Shown: piece by piece, positions 1 through 9,088 of the stretch
How the letters are laid out: the number at the start of each line of letters is the position of its first letter
How positions within the stretch are numbered: the first letter of the stretch is position 1
Assembly (NCBI RefSeq): GCF_000495835.1
Contig: NZ_AWGC01000014.1
Location: forward strand, 186,001-250,000
DNA from: Asticcacaulis sp. AC402
Lineage (GTDB): Bacteria > Pseudomonadota > Alphaproteobacteria > Caulobacterales > Caulobacteraceae
Direction: 5' to 3'
Length of the DNA stretch: 64,000 nucleotides
Position numbers and translations under genes: made by a program
Notes under the pieces: generated by a model
The model's database searches: none
Told to the model about the DNA's origin: nothing
Seen by the model: only the letters and a program-made list of their open reading frames with translations

Positions 1-79
1 TTCGGTGCGCTATAACCACCAGCGTCTTATCCGGCCGGGCGAATGGCGCGCGGTCGGCGGCGAGTTTACCCTGCATTAA
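1..79 (+). CDS. C-terminal end of an unidentified protein (partial)
   Basis: An open frame enters from the left edge and runs for 25 codons to a TAA at 77-79, ending in GGEFTLH. Only the tail is present and I recognise no family from it. It converges on the sigma-factor gene that ends at 140 on the other strand, which fits a real gene end, but the assignment rests only on an open frame of 25 codons. Confidence 0.4.
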   Translation, partial: SVRYNHQRLIRPGEWRAVGGEFTLH

Positions 80-139
80 TGGCTGCTGGTGCGAGACCGG
101 GTTGGGGCTTGCGCCTATGCGGTTGGAGCAGCTTTGAGA

Positions 140-1345
140 TCATTGCAGAAGACGATTTCGCCGTTGGCGCAGCCACGCCTTGACGGTGGCGGCGTCTTCC
201 AGACCTTCGGCCATGTCGTAGGCCCTGAGTGCAGATGCCGTGTCGCCCAGTCGGGTCGCCACTTCGGCCATGACCGCCCACCAGGGCTGATAGAGGCGCA
301 TCCGGTCCTCGCCCAGGTCGTCCAGTACCTGTTTGGCGGCCCGGGTTTCCCCGGCCTGAGCCAGGGCCGCGGCATATCCCGTCCAGGCGCCGAAACTGGG
401 GTGCAGTGAAACCAGCGCCCGGTAAAGCGGCAGCACTGCCGATCGCGCCACACCGCGCTGTCGGGCCGAGATGTGGGCGCTCTGGATGGCGGCCTCCAAC
501 TGATACCGCCCCAACGTGAGGTTGCGGCTGGCCAAGTCCAGGGTCGCCTCCGCCTGGGCTATCAGGCCGCGGTCCCACAGCGTTACGTCCTGTTCGTCCA
601 TTGGAACATAGGCTCCATCGGCAGCGAACCGTGCGACTGCGCGCGCGTCGGAGAAGCGGATCAGGGCCAGCAAACCCAGGGCTTCGGGTTCGCCAGGACT
701 GAGATCGACGCATAGCTGTGCCAGGTAGGCGGCTTCGCCTGCCAGGCCGCGCGTGTCAGAATCTGGTGTCGTCGTCCACGCGCTGGTATAGGCGGCATAG
801 ATGGCCTGGAGTACGCTGTCGAGACGCTGTGGCAAGGCCTCGCGTTCCGGGATTTCAAAGGCGAGGGTTGCGGCGGCAATTTTGGCCTTCACCCGGACAA
901 GGCGCTGGCTCATGGCGGAGGGCGAGACGACGAAGGCGTCGGCAATGCTTCGCGAGTCCAGCCCCAGCACAGTTTGCAGCATTAGGGGCGCGTGCATCGA
1001 GGCTTCGATGTCGGGATGGGCACAGACGAACATCAACTTCAGCCTGTTGTCGGGAAATTGCCAGGTCACGGCATCCTCCGCTTCGGTCAAGGTGTGGCGA
1101 AGGTCAACCGCGAAAGCATCGGATACCTTGCGCTGTCGCAGGCGGTCGAATATTCGCCGCTTTGCAGTCGCCAGCAGCCAGGCATCGGGATGCTCGGGAA
1201 CCCCCTCGGTTGGCCACCGCCACAAGGCCGCGGCGAAGGCGTCCTGGAGAGCATCCTCCGCTGCCGCAAGATCCCGGAAACCCGCCGCCAACCAGGCCAG
1301 TAAGCGGCCATAGTGGCGACGGGCTATGGCTTCGACGGTAGGCAC
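140..1345 (-). CDS. ECF42-like RNA polymerase sigma factor with C-terminal extension
   Basis: A 401-aa sigma-70-family protein. The first ~170 residues carry region 2 (AAAEDALQDAFAAAL, then PDAWLLATAKRRIFDRLR) and region 4 (LGLDSRSIADAFVVSPSAMSQRL). About 230 helical, TPR-like residues follow, starting near LQAIYAAYTSAW. This long C-terminal extension, with a YCII/DGPF protein directly upstream, is the hallmark of the ECF42 group, which is usually not paired with a classical anti-sigma factor. The start is a GTG placed immediately after the TGA of the YCII gene (TGAGTG), so the two are co-transcribed and coupled. The target regulon cannot be read from the sequence. Family is confident; the exact ECF group is inferred from architecture and neighbour. 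Confidence 0.9.
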   Translation of the reverse strand: MPTVEAIARRHYGRLLAWLAAGFRDLAAAEDALQDAFAAALWRWPTEGVPEHPDAWLLATAKRRIFDRLRQRKVSDAFAVDLRHTLTEAEDAVTWQFPDNRLKLMFVCAHPDIEASMHAPLMLQTVLGLDSRSIADAFVVSPSAMSQRLVRVKAKIAAATLAFEIPEREALPQRLDSVLQAIYAAYTSAWTTTPDSDTRGLAGEAAYLAQLCVDLSPGEPEALGLLALIRFSDARAVARFAADGAYVPMDEQDVTLWDRGLIAQAEATLDLASRNLTLGRYQLEAAIQSAHISARQRGVARSAVLPLYRALVSLHPSFGAWTGYAAALAQAGETRAAKQVLDDLGEDRMRLYQPWWAVMAEVATRLGDTASALRAYDMAEGLEDAATVKAWLRQRRNRLLQ

Positions 1346-1708
1346 TCAGTCGGCCTGGGGCGGCGGCGGCAAAACCGGACGTACCTCGACCGTACCGCCC
1401 TTGGTGATGGGACAACGTTTGGCCCAGGCGATGGCGTCGTCGAGGCTGTCGACCTCGATCACGAAAAAGCCCCCAAGAAGCTCACGCGCGTCAGGAAACG
1501 GGCCATCCTGGACGGTTTTGGATGCGCCGTCGAACACGACCCGCGTAGCGGTTGAGGGCAATTCCAGTCCGGCCCCGCCGGCAAAAATGCCGCTTTCGGC
1601 AATAGCGCGCGAATAGGCCATCCAGCCGCCCCAGTATTCGCCCGCCCGGGCATTGTTCCGGTCTTCAAAGCCTTCGTGAGTTTCAGAAATCATAAGTGCA
1701 AACTGCAT
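1346..1708 (-). CDS. YCII-related (DGPF) protein paired with the sigma factor
   Basis: A 120-aa cytoplasmic YCII-domain protein. The family signature DGPF is present (QDGPFPDARELLGGFFVIEV), followed by the usual DDAIAWAKRCP helix and a Pro-rich tail. I chose the ATG at 1708 (MQFALMIS) because upstream in-frame codons run into a palindromic repeat. DGPF proteins are the standard operon partners of ECF42 sigma factors; their biochemical role is unsettled. A second, exported YCII protein follows at 1844-2287. Family assignment is firm, function open. Confidence 0.85.
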   Translation of the reverse strand: MQFALMISETHEGFEDRNNARAGEYWGGWMAYSRAIAESGIFAGGAGLELPSTATRVVFDGASKTVQDGPFPDARELLGGFFVIEVDSLDDAIAWAKRCPITKGGTVEVRPVLPPPPQAD

Positions 1709-1746
1709 GGTTTTGTAACTTTCTAGAGTGAGGTTAGCGAACAAAA

Positions 1747-1845
1747 GCGCAATCCCATAAAGTGTGCAGCACTTTTCGGAAAAATTGCGCGACAAAACAA
1801 AAAACTAGAGCGGGGTATTGAGTCCATCAAAACGCATCCCGCACT
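1747..1845. repeat. Composite palindromic intergenic repeat, copy 1
   Basis: Two adjacent imperfect palindromes. The first (1747-1791) pairs GCGCAATCC with its complement around a CAGCACTTTTCGG core. The second (1806-1845) starts AGAGCGGGG and ends CCCGCACT. The same composite occurs near 38548-38700 in opposite orientation, and a diverged copy near 40590-40676. It abuts the stop codon of the YCII gene at 1844. Confidence 0.75.
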
Positions 1846-2287
1846 AATAGGCGCCCGTCATGTCGGCATTTTGCGTCGGGTTGGGCGCGGTGCGATGGAT
1901 TTGGATCGAGCCCGTCAAGACTGCCGGCGCTTGACCCGCCAGGGTTTGCGCGGCGGCCAGGTCATCGGTCTCAATGATGAAGTATCCGCCCAAGATCTTG
2001 TTTCCATCAAGATACGTGCCCTTGTGCCAGCCGGACTGATCGAGCGTCGTTACATCGGTTGCGTCCAGGGCCGTGCCGCCGCGCAGCGCTCCGGCTTGCA
2101 TGAGGCTGGCGGCAAATTGGTTATAACCTGCCCAATAGGCTTTCCCGGCGTCGCTGCGGTCATTACGCAAGGCAAACTGGCTCGGGGCTTCGTAAATGAA
2201 AAGCGTGAAAGTTTCGGCCTGGGCCGATCCAGCCAGGAGGGCTAGGCTGACGACGCCAGCCAAGGTCTTGAGAGTCGAAAAAACCAT
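1844..2287 (-). CDS. Exported YCII-related domain protein
   Basis: A 147-aa protein with a clear signal peptide (TLAGVVSLALLAGSAQA, cleavage likely before ETFTLF), so it acts in the periplasm. The mature part follows the YCII pattern: FTLFIYEAPSQFALR at the start, then KILGGYFIIETDDLAAAQTLAG, matching the LGGFFVIEVDSLDDAIAWA block of its neighbour. It lacks a DGPF motif: the equivalent segment reads HKGTYLDGNKILGG. It shares its strand with the YCII/sigma operon but is separated by a palindromic repeat. A paralogue of the 1346-1708 gene by pattern; function unknown. Confidence 0.75.
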   Translation of the reverse strand: MVFSTLKTLAGVVSLALLAGSAQAETFTLFIYEAPSQFALRNDRSDAGKAYWAGYNQFAASLMQAGALRGGTALDATDVTTLDQSGWHKGTYLDGNKILGGYFIIETDDLAAAQTLAGQAPAVLTGSIQIHRTAPNPTQNADMTGAY

Positions 2288-2582
2288 GAGATAAGTCCTT
2301 TTGTAGCCACCGGATCCAGCGTCCGGTCGACCACAGACGTTTCAAGGCGACTCAAACATACAGCTGGTTCAAAATAATTTTGAAAAGTTTTGCCGTTTTC
2401 GCGATCGACGCATTTCAGCGGGGGGAGGCAAAAGTGTCACACGCCTTGCTGTATACACATCCGTAAAGGCCTGACAGGTTTGCTGGTTGACAGGTCCGCC
2501 GCAGGGCTGGTTAACATTTCAGGTCCTTGGAGCGTTGCCAGCGTGACCGGGCAGGCACGTGTTTTTCCTACGAAAGTCCGAC
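2288..2582. other. Intergenic region between exported YCII gene and terC
   Basis: About 295 bases between divergently transcribed genes, so it must hold promoters for both. I see no convincing -35/-10 pair. I looked for the yybP-ykoY manganese riboswitch often found upstream of TerC-family genes and did not recognise its conserved core. Confidence 0.4.
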
Positions 2583-3701
2583 ATGATCCCCAATATGCCT
2601 GAGTTGCCCGACCTGTCCGAGGTTCCTGCCATGGCGCGTTCGCTGCTGGCGCAATGGGATCAGCCGCCAGCCGGGCCGGAAGACATCGGCTCGCCCTTAT
2701 TGTGGACGTTGTTTGGGGCTTTCGTCGTCATCGCCCTGATCATCGACTTCTCGGCCATGAAAAGGCAGGGCGCCCACAAGGTGTCCCTGGCCGAGGCCGC
2801 CCTTTGGTCGTTCATCTGGATTGCGGCCAGTATGGCCTTCATGGTCTTCCTGTGGTGGCGGATGGGCGGCGGCAGTGGCGACGCGGCCCTGGAAGCCTTT
2901 GCCCAGCATAAGGCCCTGGAATTCCTAACCGGCTATCTGGTGGAAAAGGCCCTGGCGGTCGACAACATTTTCGTTTTCCTGATGCTGTTTACCTATTTCG
3001 CTGTCCCGGCCGAGTTCCAGAAGCGCGCCTTAATGATCGGAATCCTGGCGGCCCTGGTGCTGCGCGGCGCCCTGATCCTGGTCGGGGCCTGGCTGATCAA
3101 TGAATTCCACTGGGTCCTGTATGTTTTCGGCGCCTTCCTGGTCTTTACCGGCTTCAAGATGTGGGCCGCCGCTGGCAAGGAGGCCGATCTCGACTCCAAT
3201 CCGGCGTTGAACTGGGTGCGCAAAAGCTTTGCCATTTCGCCGACTTACGACGGCGAAAAGTTCTTCACCCGTGTCGACCGCAAGACCATGGCGACGCCGC
3301 TGCTGGTCGTGGTGCTGCTGATCGGTATTGTCGATGTCGTGTTCGCCGTCGATTCCATCCCGGCCATTTTCGCCATCACCACCGACCCGTTTATCGTCTT
3401 GACGTCGAATGTCATGGCCATCCTGGGCCTGCGAGCGATGTATTTCCTTCTGGCCGGGGTGCATGAACGCTTCCACCTGCTGCCCTACGGCCTGGCCCTG
3501 GTGCTGGTGCTGATCGGCGCCAAGATGCTGCTGATCGACCTCTACAAGATCCCGATCCAGTGGTCTTTGGGTGCTACGGCGGTGATCCTGACATTTACGG
3601 TCCTTCTGTCGCTGATGATCAAGCCGAAAAGTTCGAAGCCGCATGGCGCCTTCCCGTTCAATGCCAAGAAGGATACACCGGACGATCAGGCGAAGACTTA
3701 G
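2583..3701 (+). CDS. TerC-family integral membrane protein (Alx-like)
   Basis: About 372 aa with eight or nine hydrophobic segments typical of TerC/Alx. The family block is present: EFLTGYLVEKALAVDNIFVF, with DN and E in the membrane, then DVVFAVDSIPAIFAIT, with its paired Asp, and a C-terminal Lys-rich tail. Members act in metal-ion (manganese) homeostasis or tellurite resistance; Alx is thought to export Mn(II). The start is uncertain: GTG 2559, ATG 2583 (MIPNMPEL) or ATG 2595 are all possible; none has a strong Shine-Dalgarno sequence. No tellurite operon partners lie nearby, so a housekeeping Mn role is more likely than tellurite resistance (inference). Confidence 0.9.
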   Translation: MIPNMPELPDLSEVPAMARSLLAQWDQPPAGPEDIGSPLLWTLFGAFVVIALIIDFSAMKRQGAHKVSLAEAALWSFIWIAASMAFMVFLWWRMGGGSGDAALEAFAQHKALEFLTGYLVEKALAVDNIFVFLMLFTYFAVPAEFQKRALMIGILAALVLRGALILVGAWLINEFHWVLYVFGAFLVFTGFKMWAAAGKEADLDSNPALNWVRKSFAISPTYDGEKFFTRVDRKTMATPLLVVVLLIGIVDVVFAVDSIPAIFAITTDPFIVLTSNVMAILGLRAMYFLLAGVHERFHLLPYGLALVLVLIGAKMLLIDLYKIPIQWSLGATAVILTFTVLLSLMIKPKSSKPHGAFPFNAKKDTPDDQAKT

Positions 3702-3704
3702 AAT

Positions 3705-4226
3705 ATGATGGGCACCGCTTCCGAATGGCACGATGCCTACGCAGCGCTGCTGGAGGGTGAGATCGAGGCCTTGGCCTGGTTGCCGATCCCGGCGGATACA
3801 CCGGACGTGGTCGCTAATCTGGGATCGCCGTCGTTCGTTTTTTCCGGCGCGGTTTTGCTTGCGCCTGCCTGTGGTACCGAGTTGTACCTGACCTGGAAAC
3901 AGCAAGACCATCAATACCGTTTGATGGCCAATAATCGACTCGATTGGTTGCCGAACAGCCTGGACCGTATCCGATGCACCTTCGACGGTCCGTGGAAAGC
4001 TATCCAGGGTGGCAGGTTGGCCGAGGTTCGGCTGTTCCAGGCGCCGGGCTTGGACGATATTCTACAGATCGTCGGCGTCCGGCACACCATTGTTCACGAA
4101 CACGGCGAAGCTTGGTTTTGGGTGGGTTGCGGCGACGCCGACGACCTCGGCGATCGCGACGATCTGTGGGTGGGCGTTAACGTCGAACCCGGCAACCTGG
4201 CCGACCTGGTCGAAATCCCGATCTGA
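3705..4226 (+). CDS. Hypothetical protein, 173 aa
   Basis: Starts three bases after the terC stop, so it is probably in the same transcript. The sequence is acidic and Trp-rich (AWLPIPADTPDVVANLG early, GEAWFWVGCGDADDLGDRDDLWVGVN near the end), with no signal peptide or membrane segment. The ATG at 3705 is directly followed by another ATG at 3708. It ends at 4226, one base before the stop of cysA on the other strand, so the two genes meet tail to tail. I do not recognise a family. Confidence 0.75.
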   Translation: MMGTASEWHDAYAALLEGEIEALAWLPIPADTPDVVANLGSPSFVFSGAVLLAPACGTELYLTWKQQDHQYRLMANNRLDWLPNSLDRIRCTFDGPWKAIQGGRLAEVRLFQAPGLDDILQIVGVRHTIVHEHGEAWFWVGCGDADDLGDRDDLWVGVNVEPGNLADLVEIPI

Positions 4227-5264
4227 TCAGGCGAAGACGTAGACTTTCGTCGGTAGCAGGCTGACCGTGTCGCCCACATGAAGGTCACTGGCTTCGGAAT
4301 CGTGGGCGTGCTGTGTTTCGAACACCTGGCCGTCAGCCGTTTGCAACTCCAGGCGCAGGTTGGCACCGGCCGGCAGGACCGACAGCACCTTGACGGCAAA
4401 GCCCGGACCGGAACGGCTGATCTGGGTGTCGAACGGCCGGAAGCGCGCGGTGACAGCGCCATCCGAAGCGCCCTTGACGATGGCCGTAGCGGTGAAGCCG
4501 CCGAAGTCGATCGTGCCGCCGAGCAGCGTGCCCGGCGCCTGATTATTGGCGCCTAAGAACTCGAACACAAAGGCCGACTTTGGTTCGCGGTACAGTTCCA
4601 GCGGAGCGCCGATCTGCTCGATACGCCCCTCTTTCAAAACCACCACGCGGTCGGCAAGATCGAGCGCCTCCTCCTGGTCGTGGGTGACGAAAACCGTGGT
4701 GACACCGGTCTCATCGTGGATGCGGCGCAGCCAGCGGCGCAGGTCCTTGCGGACCAGGGCATCGAGGGCGCCGAAAGGCTCATCGAGCAGCAGGATGCGC
4801 GGCTCGATCGCCAAGGCCCGCGCCAGGGCCACACGCTGGCGTTGGCCACCGGACAACTGGGCAGGAAAGCGCTTGCCGTACTCTTCGAGCTGGATCAGCT
4901 TCAGCAGGCTTTCGACCTTCGCCTTGATCTGGGCCTTGGTCTTGCGCTCGCCGGCCGGCCGCACCGTAAGCCCGAAAGCGATGTTCTCGGCGACTGTCAT
5001 GTGGCGGAACAGGGCGTAGGACTGGAACACCATGCCGATGCGGCGTTCGCGGGCGTTCAGCGACAGGAAATTCTCGCCGTCGAAGGCAATGGCGCCGGAA
5101 TCGGGCTGATCCAGGCCGGCCAGCAGCCGCAATAGGGTTGTCTTGCCCGAACCCGAAGGACCCAAAAGCGCCAGGAATTCTCCTGGTTCGGCTTCGAAGG
5201 TGACGTCCGACAGGGCTGCGAACTTGGTGAAGGTCTTGGTGATGTTCGAAACAGTTAGCGACAT
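4227..5264 (-). CDS. cysA: Sulfate/thiosulfate ABC transporter ATP-binding protein CysA
   Basis: A 345-aa ATPase that energises sulfate/thiosulfate import. Visible motifs are Walker [11 protein letters not shown]-loop VFQSYALF, signature [15 protein letters not shown], Walker [13 protein letters not shown] and the H-loop [16 protein letters not shown]. The C-terminal ~110 residues form the TOBE-like regulatory domain of the CysA/MalK type. Its ATG overlaps the cysW stop (TAATG), so translation is coupled. It is last in the operon cysT-cysW-cysA. The length matches the family. Confidence 0.96.
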   Translation of the reverse strand: MSLTVSNITKTFTKFAALSDVTFEAEPGEFLALLGPSGSGKTTLLRLLAGLDQPDSGAIAFDGENFLSLNARERRIGMVFQSYALFRHMTVAENIAFGLTVRPAGERKTKAQIKAKVESLLKLIQLEEYGKRFPAQLSGGQRQRVALARALAIEPRILLLDEPFGALDALVRKDLRRWLRRIHDETGVTTVFVTHDQEEALDLADRVVVLKEGRIEQIGAPLELYREPKSAFVFEFLGANNQAPGTLLGGTIDFGGFTATAIVKGASDGAVTARFRPFDTQISRSGPGFAVKVLSVLPAGANLRLELQTADGQVFETQHAHDSEASDLHVGDTVSLLPTKVYVFA

Positions 5265-6109
5265 TAATGCCTCCGGTTGGCGGCCAGCTCATCGGCAAAG
5301 CGCCATTCCAGCACGGATTTCAGAATAAGGGTGACAATGGCCAGACCGGCCAGGATGGAGGCGCAGGCAAAGGCCGCGACGGCTTCGTATTGATTGTACA
5401 GGATCTCGATCTGCAGCGGCAGGGTATTGGTCTGGCCGCGGATATGGCCGGAGACAACGCTCACGGCACCGAATTCGCCCATGGCGCGGGCGGTGCACAG
5501 CAGGACGCCGTACACCAGCGCCCATTTGATATTGGGCAGGGTGATGCGGAAGAAAATATCCCAGCCACGCGCCCCCAGCGTCCTGGCGGCAACTTCCTCG
5601 TCCGTGCCCTGGTCATTCATCAGCGGAATCAGTTCGCGTGCCACGAAGGGCAGGGTGACCAGGACCGTGGCGAGGACCAGGCCGGGCAGGGCGAAGACAA
5701 TGTGGATGTCGTTCAAGCGCAGCCAGGCGCCGAACCAGCCTTGCGCCCCGAACAAAAGCATCCAGACCAGGCCGGCAATGACCGGCGAAATGGTAAAGGG
5801 CAGGTCGATAATGGTCAGCAGCAGGCCCTTGCCCTTGAATTCGAAGCGCGTGATACACCACGCGGCGGCGATGCCGAAAACCGCATTGAGCGGCACAGCA
5901 ATGGCGGCGACCAGCAGAGTCAGCTGGATGGCAGCGATGGTGTCAGGTTCGGTCACGGCAGCAAGGAAGGGAGCAGCGCCTTCCTTTGAGGCCTCGACCA
6001 GGACAGTGACCAAGGGCAGAAGAATGATAAGAGCCAGCCAAAAGACGGCGACCAGGCTTAGACCGACGGCGGCGGGCGTCTTTGGTGCTTCAGCGGGACG
6101 GGCTCTCAC
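5264..6109 (-). CDS. cysW: Sulfate ABC transporter permease CysW
   Basis: A 281-aa inner-membrane permease with six hydrophobic helices and the EAA cytoplasmic loop ([28 protein letters not shown]). It forms the channel with CysT. I took the GTG at 6109 as start because its GTGA overlaps the TGA of cysT, whereas the longer upstream frame is only the out-of-frame cysT coding sequence. The stop overlaps the cysA start. CysW-type features include [23 protein letters not shown]. Confidence 0.95.
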   Translation of the reverse strand: MRARPAEAPKTPAAVGLSLVAVFWLALIILLPLVTVLVEASKEGAAPFLAAVTEPDTIAAIQLTLLVAAIAVPLNAVFGIAAAWCITRFEFKGKGLLLTIIDLPFTISPVIAGLVWMLLFGAQGWFGAWLRLNDIHIVFALPGLVLATVLVTLPFVARELIPLMNDQGTDEEVAARTLGARGWDIFFRITLPNIKWALVYGVLLCTARAMGEFGAVSVVSGHIRGQTNTLPLQIEILYNQYEAVAAFACASILAGLAIVTLILKSVLEWRFADELAANRRH

Positions 6110-6996
6110 GCGCGGCCTCGCTTGAACAGCCAGATTTGCAAGGCGTTGATGATGGCCAGGATAACCAGCGAACACAGCAGCATGATCATTCCGACCGAAG
6201 CGGCGCCGGCATAGTCGTATTCCTGCAGCTTGATAATGATCAATTGCGGAGTGATCTCCGAAACATAGGGCATGTTGCCGGCAATGAAAATGACCGAGCC
6301 GTATTCACCGACGGCGCGCGCCATGGCCAGGGAAAACCCTGTCAGCAGCGCCGGCGCCAGACCCGGCAGGATAACACGGATGGCGGTCTGCCACGGCGAA
6401 GCGCCCAAGGTCAGGGCGGCTTCCTCGACCTCGGCATCGAAGTCGGCCAGGACCGGTTGGACGCTGCGGACCACAAACGGAAGTCCGACAAAGACCAGGG
6501 CGACGAATATGCCAAGCGGCGTATAGGCGACCTTGATACCCAGCGGCGCCAGAAGGCTGCCGACCCAGCCATTGGTGGCATAGAGGGTACACAGAGCAAT
6601 GCCGGCGACAGCGGTTGGCAGGGCGAACGGCAGGTCGACGAAAGCGTCGAGGATGTTCACGCCGGGGAATTTGTAGCGCGTCAGGACCCAGGCGATGATC
6701 AGGCCGACAAACAGGTTCAGGGTGGCGGCGGCGGCGGCTGTGACAAAGCTGAGGCGCAGCGAGGCCAGAACGCGGCCGTCGGTAACGACAGACCAGAAGC
6801 CGTCCCAGCCGTGTTCCCACGGCCGCGCGGCCAGGGCGGCCAGGGGGATCAACACGATCAGAGACACGTAGGCGATGGTGAAGCCCAGCGACATCTTGAA
6901 GCCCGGCAGCACGCGATTGGTGTGCAGGCTGGGGTGGGGTGGGGTAAAATTCTCGGGCGTGCCGTTGGTCGGCTGCGCGGCGGTGGATGCGGTCAT
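6106..6996 (-). CDS. cysT: Sulfate ABC transporter permease CysT (CysU)
   Basis: A 296-aa permease, first gene of the operon. It has six membrane segments and an EAA loop ([27 protein letters not shown]), and the CysT-specific [19 protein letters not shown]. The first ~35 residues are a cytoplasmic tail rich in Thr/Pro. Sulfate importers need a periplasmic binding protein (Sbp or CysP); none is encoded immediately upstream, where the gene is usually found, so it must be elsewhere or lost. Confidence 0.95.
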   Translation of the reverse strand: MTASTAAQPTNGTPENFTPPHPSLHTNRVLPGFKMSLGFTIAYVSLIVLIPLAALAARPWEHGWDGFWSVVTDGRVLASLRLSFVTAAAAATLNLFVGLIIAWVLTRYKFPGVNILDAFVDLPFALPTAVAGIALCTLYATNGWVGSLLAPLGIKVAYTPLGIFVALVFVGLPFVVRSVQPVLADFDAEVEEAALTLGASPWQTAIRVILPGLAPALLTGFSLAMARAVGEYGSVIFIAGNMPYVSEITPQLIIIKLQEYDYAGAASVGMIMLLCSLVILAIINALQIWLFKRGRA

Positions 6997-7239
6997 GACG
7001 GCCTATACAGGTCGAAGTCGTTGTACGTCGTGGTCGTTGAGGACCATGGCAGGAATTGCCGCACCCGTGTCGGTTCCAAAGGCGACCAACCTGGTGTAGT
7101 TTCGCCTATAGCGTAGCTTCGCGCCAAGGTCATATCAGAAATTCTGCGCGCTTTCATCAGCGGGCCTGACTCACCGTCCCAACTTGCTGTGACGGGTGCG
7201 TGATCAGCGGATATGCGGGGCGACCCGTGTCTCTAATGA
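6997..7239. other. Upstream region of cysT and left edge of the accessory island
   Basis: About 240 bases with no gene I can support. It must contain the cys promoter on the minus strand. I could not identify a CysB-like site or a riboswitch. The parB remnant begins immediately to the right. Confidence 0.35.
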
Positions 7240-8620
7240 CCTGGCTCAAAGCCTGGCACCCCGACACCGCGTGGCAATTGCTGCCCCTGCTAGTCCGCAA
7301 GGGCACGAAAAAGGAAAGGCCGTTTATGGTCTTGGACGGCCGGCGCCGGCTTCTGGGTTTCCGGAGTCTGCAGGAACAGGGTCTGATAACCGAAGACCTC
7401 GTCATATCTGCGGAACTTTGCGAGACTCAGGAGGCGATAGCTGCCGCCCCGGTTACCGCCGATGGTGCGCGGCTTCCAGTTGGCCCTGCCGACAAGATCC
7501 TGGCGATCCGGGCCATGGCCGAAAAGAAATTCTCGGACGACAAGATCGCACGCGGTCTGTGTATGGATCTGGTCGAGGTCAAGAAATTCCACGTTGTCTC
7601 GCGCGCCCACCTGGATGCCATCATGGCATTCAAGACCAAATTCATCGACTTCAATACCCTAAAATGGTCGCCCGTATTCCAACGCTCGCCGAGCAGGAAG
7701 CCGTCATCAAACAGGGCCGGCAGTACGGTCACCTCAGTGCATGCCAGGTTCGTGATTATCTTGATCAGGAAAGCCTGTCGGTCGCCTCGTCGATAATGAA
7801 GATCGTAGGCGTGGATGCCTATGTCGCAGCGGCGGGCAGGGTATCTTCCGACCTGCTGAATGAGTTGCCGGACATGTGCCTGGATACCCCGGTTGCCGCC
7901 TCGCTTTGGGCCGAAAGGCTTCAGCCGCTTAGGCAGGTGTTCGAAGGGCTCGGTATTACGACGCTTATCAACCCTGATGAGGACGCAGAGTTTCCGGGAG
8001 AGTTCGGTGACCCGGGGTACCGCTACAGCCGCAGCAAGGAGGAGCGTAAAGCTCTTGCCGAGGCCCAGGCCAGATTGGCCACGGCCCGCGAAGCATTGCC
8101 GCCGGTGCCGGAGAGTGGTGCGTTCGATGTGGCTAATCTTGAGCCGTTCTGCCGGGCGTTGTTCGACCAGGAAGTTGCCCGCCTGGCGCCGATGCCTGTC
8201 AGGGCTGTATTGATCGTTCCGGGAGACAGAACCCTGCTGGAATTCAAGTTTGCCACCTATGTCGAAGACCTCAGCGCCTGGGAGGAGTCCAAGTGCGTTG
8301 CGATCGATGCGGCACCCAAGGCCGAGCCCCGCGCCTTTGACACCGTTCCGGAACACAAGATCCAGATCGACACCGAAGGCGAGAGCAATGCCTTCCACCG
8401 TCTGGCGACCGAAATGGCTGTCCGTGGCCTCCAGTGTTCCTTGGCCAGTTCGTTCTCAGCGGCGCTCAAACTCCAGGTCTGCAGCATGTTTGAAAAGGTA
8501 GTTCTCTCGCAGCAGGGCAACTACATCGACGACCGCGACCTGAAGGTCAGCTACACGCACAATATCCAGTCCGCAAACTACGGCGCTGTGGAGGGTCTGG
8601 ACCAAAACCTGGTTCAGCGC
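7240..8620 (+). pseudogene. ParB-like partition protein, truncated and frameshifted
   Basis: The first frame (7200-7796) carries the ParB core: FMVLDGRRRLLGFRSL, then an HTH-like KKFSDDKIARGLCMDLVEVKKF. Homology then continues in another frame from about 7660 (MVARIPTLAEQEAVIKQ). A single indel near 7660 therefore splits the gene. The extreme N-terminus normally found before LLVRKG is not recognisable. The second frame runs through a long helical C-terminal part (KEERKALAEAQARLATAREALPP) and then passes without a stop into an ArdC-like zincin segment. ParB proteins of this kind are encoded on plasmids and integrative conjugative elements. This is decayed backbone, not a working partition system. 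Confidence 0.75.
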
Positions 8621-8983
8621 CTGCTGGAATTCAAGGACGCCTACGTCGCGACGCTACTTCATGAATATGGCCATGCGACAGTCGCAAAGCATCGTCTCGA
8701 CCGGTTTGCCGTTCATGAAAGCCGGGAGGACTAAGCTCGGGAGGAACTCGTAGCAGAGCTGACCTCGCATCTTACCTCACTTCACTTGAGTATTTACCCA
8801 TCGCAGTCGGTCTTTCAGGACCATATCGCCTATCTTGGCTATTGGGCGGCTCTGCTGAAAGATCGGCCGAACGAGTTGCTCAAAGCAGCCGGCAAGGCAC
8901 ATCTGGCGTGTGACATGATCCTCAAATGCCGCCATGCCCAATTTGCTTCTGAAGCGTTGCCAGAGATGGCTCTTGCCGGGTGA
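8621..8983 (+). pseudogene. ArdC-like antirestriction protein, C-terminal remnant
   Basis: In frame with the preceding parB remnant, the translation reads YVATLLHEYGHATVAKHRLDR, which is the HExxH zinc-protease signature of ArdC (DUF1738) proteins. After HESRED comes a TAA at 8732-8734. The same frame then continues AREELVAEL and goes on to 8983. ArdC proteins normally have Tyr just before AREELVAEL, so a single TAC/TAT to TAA change explains the stop. The N-terminal ssDNA-binding part is absent. ArdC protects incoming DNA from restriction during conjugation, so this supports a dead integrative element here. Confidence 0.7.
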
Positions 8984-9063
8984 TCCGTGAGCAGGCTGAA
9001 GATCCGGCCGTTTGTCGAAGGCTGCATCATATGGGCGGGTGCACATGGCGGACGACCTTGGTA

Positions 9064-9088
9064 AAAGGGCGGCTTGACGCCGCCCTTT
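9064..9088 (+). terminator. Intrinsic-terminator-like hairpin after ardC remnant
   Basis: A perfect 10-bp stem (AAAGGGCGGC / GCCGCCCTTT) with a 5-base loop TTGAC, followed by CGCTTTT. The symmetric A and T tracts could make it work in both directions. It sits 80 bases past the ArdC frame end. Confidence 0.75.

Noticed and set aside
2400-2582. yybP-ykoY manganese riboswitch upstream of terC
   Set aside because: I looked for the conserved GGGGAGUA-type core and paired helices and did not find them.
3030-3914. Long open frame antisense to terC
   Set aside because: High GC and codon bias leave the opposite strand open; the protein is low-complexity (His/Gln/Arg-rich) and terC is clearly the gene. 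Similar antisense frames opposite cysT, cysW, putA, glcB and GH51 were dropped for the same reason.
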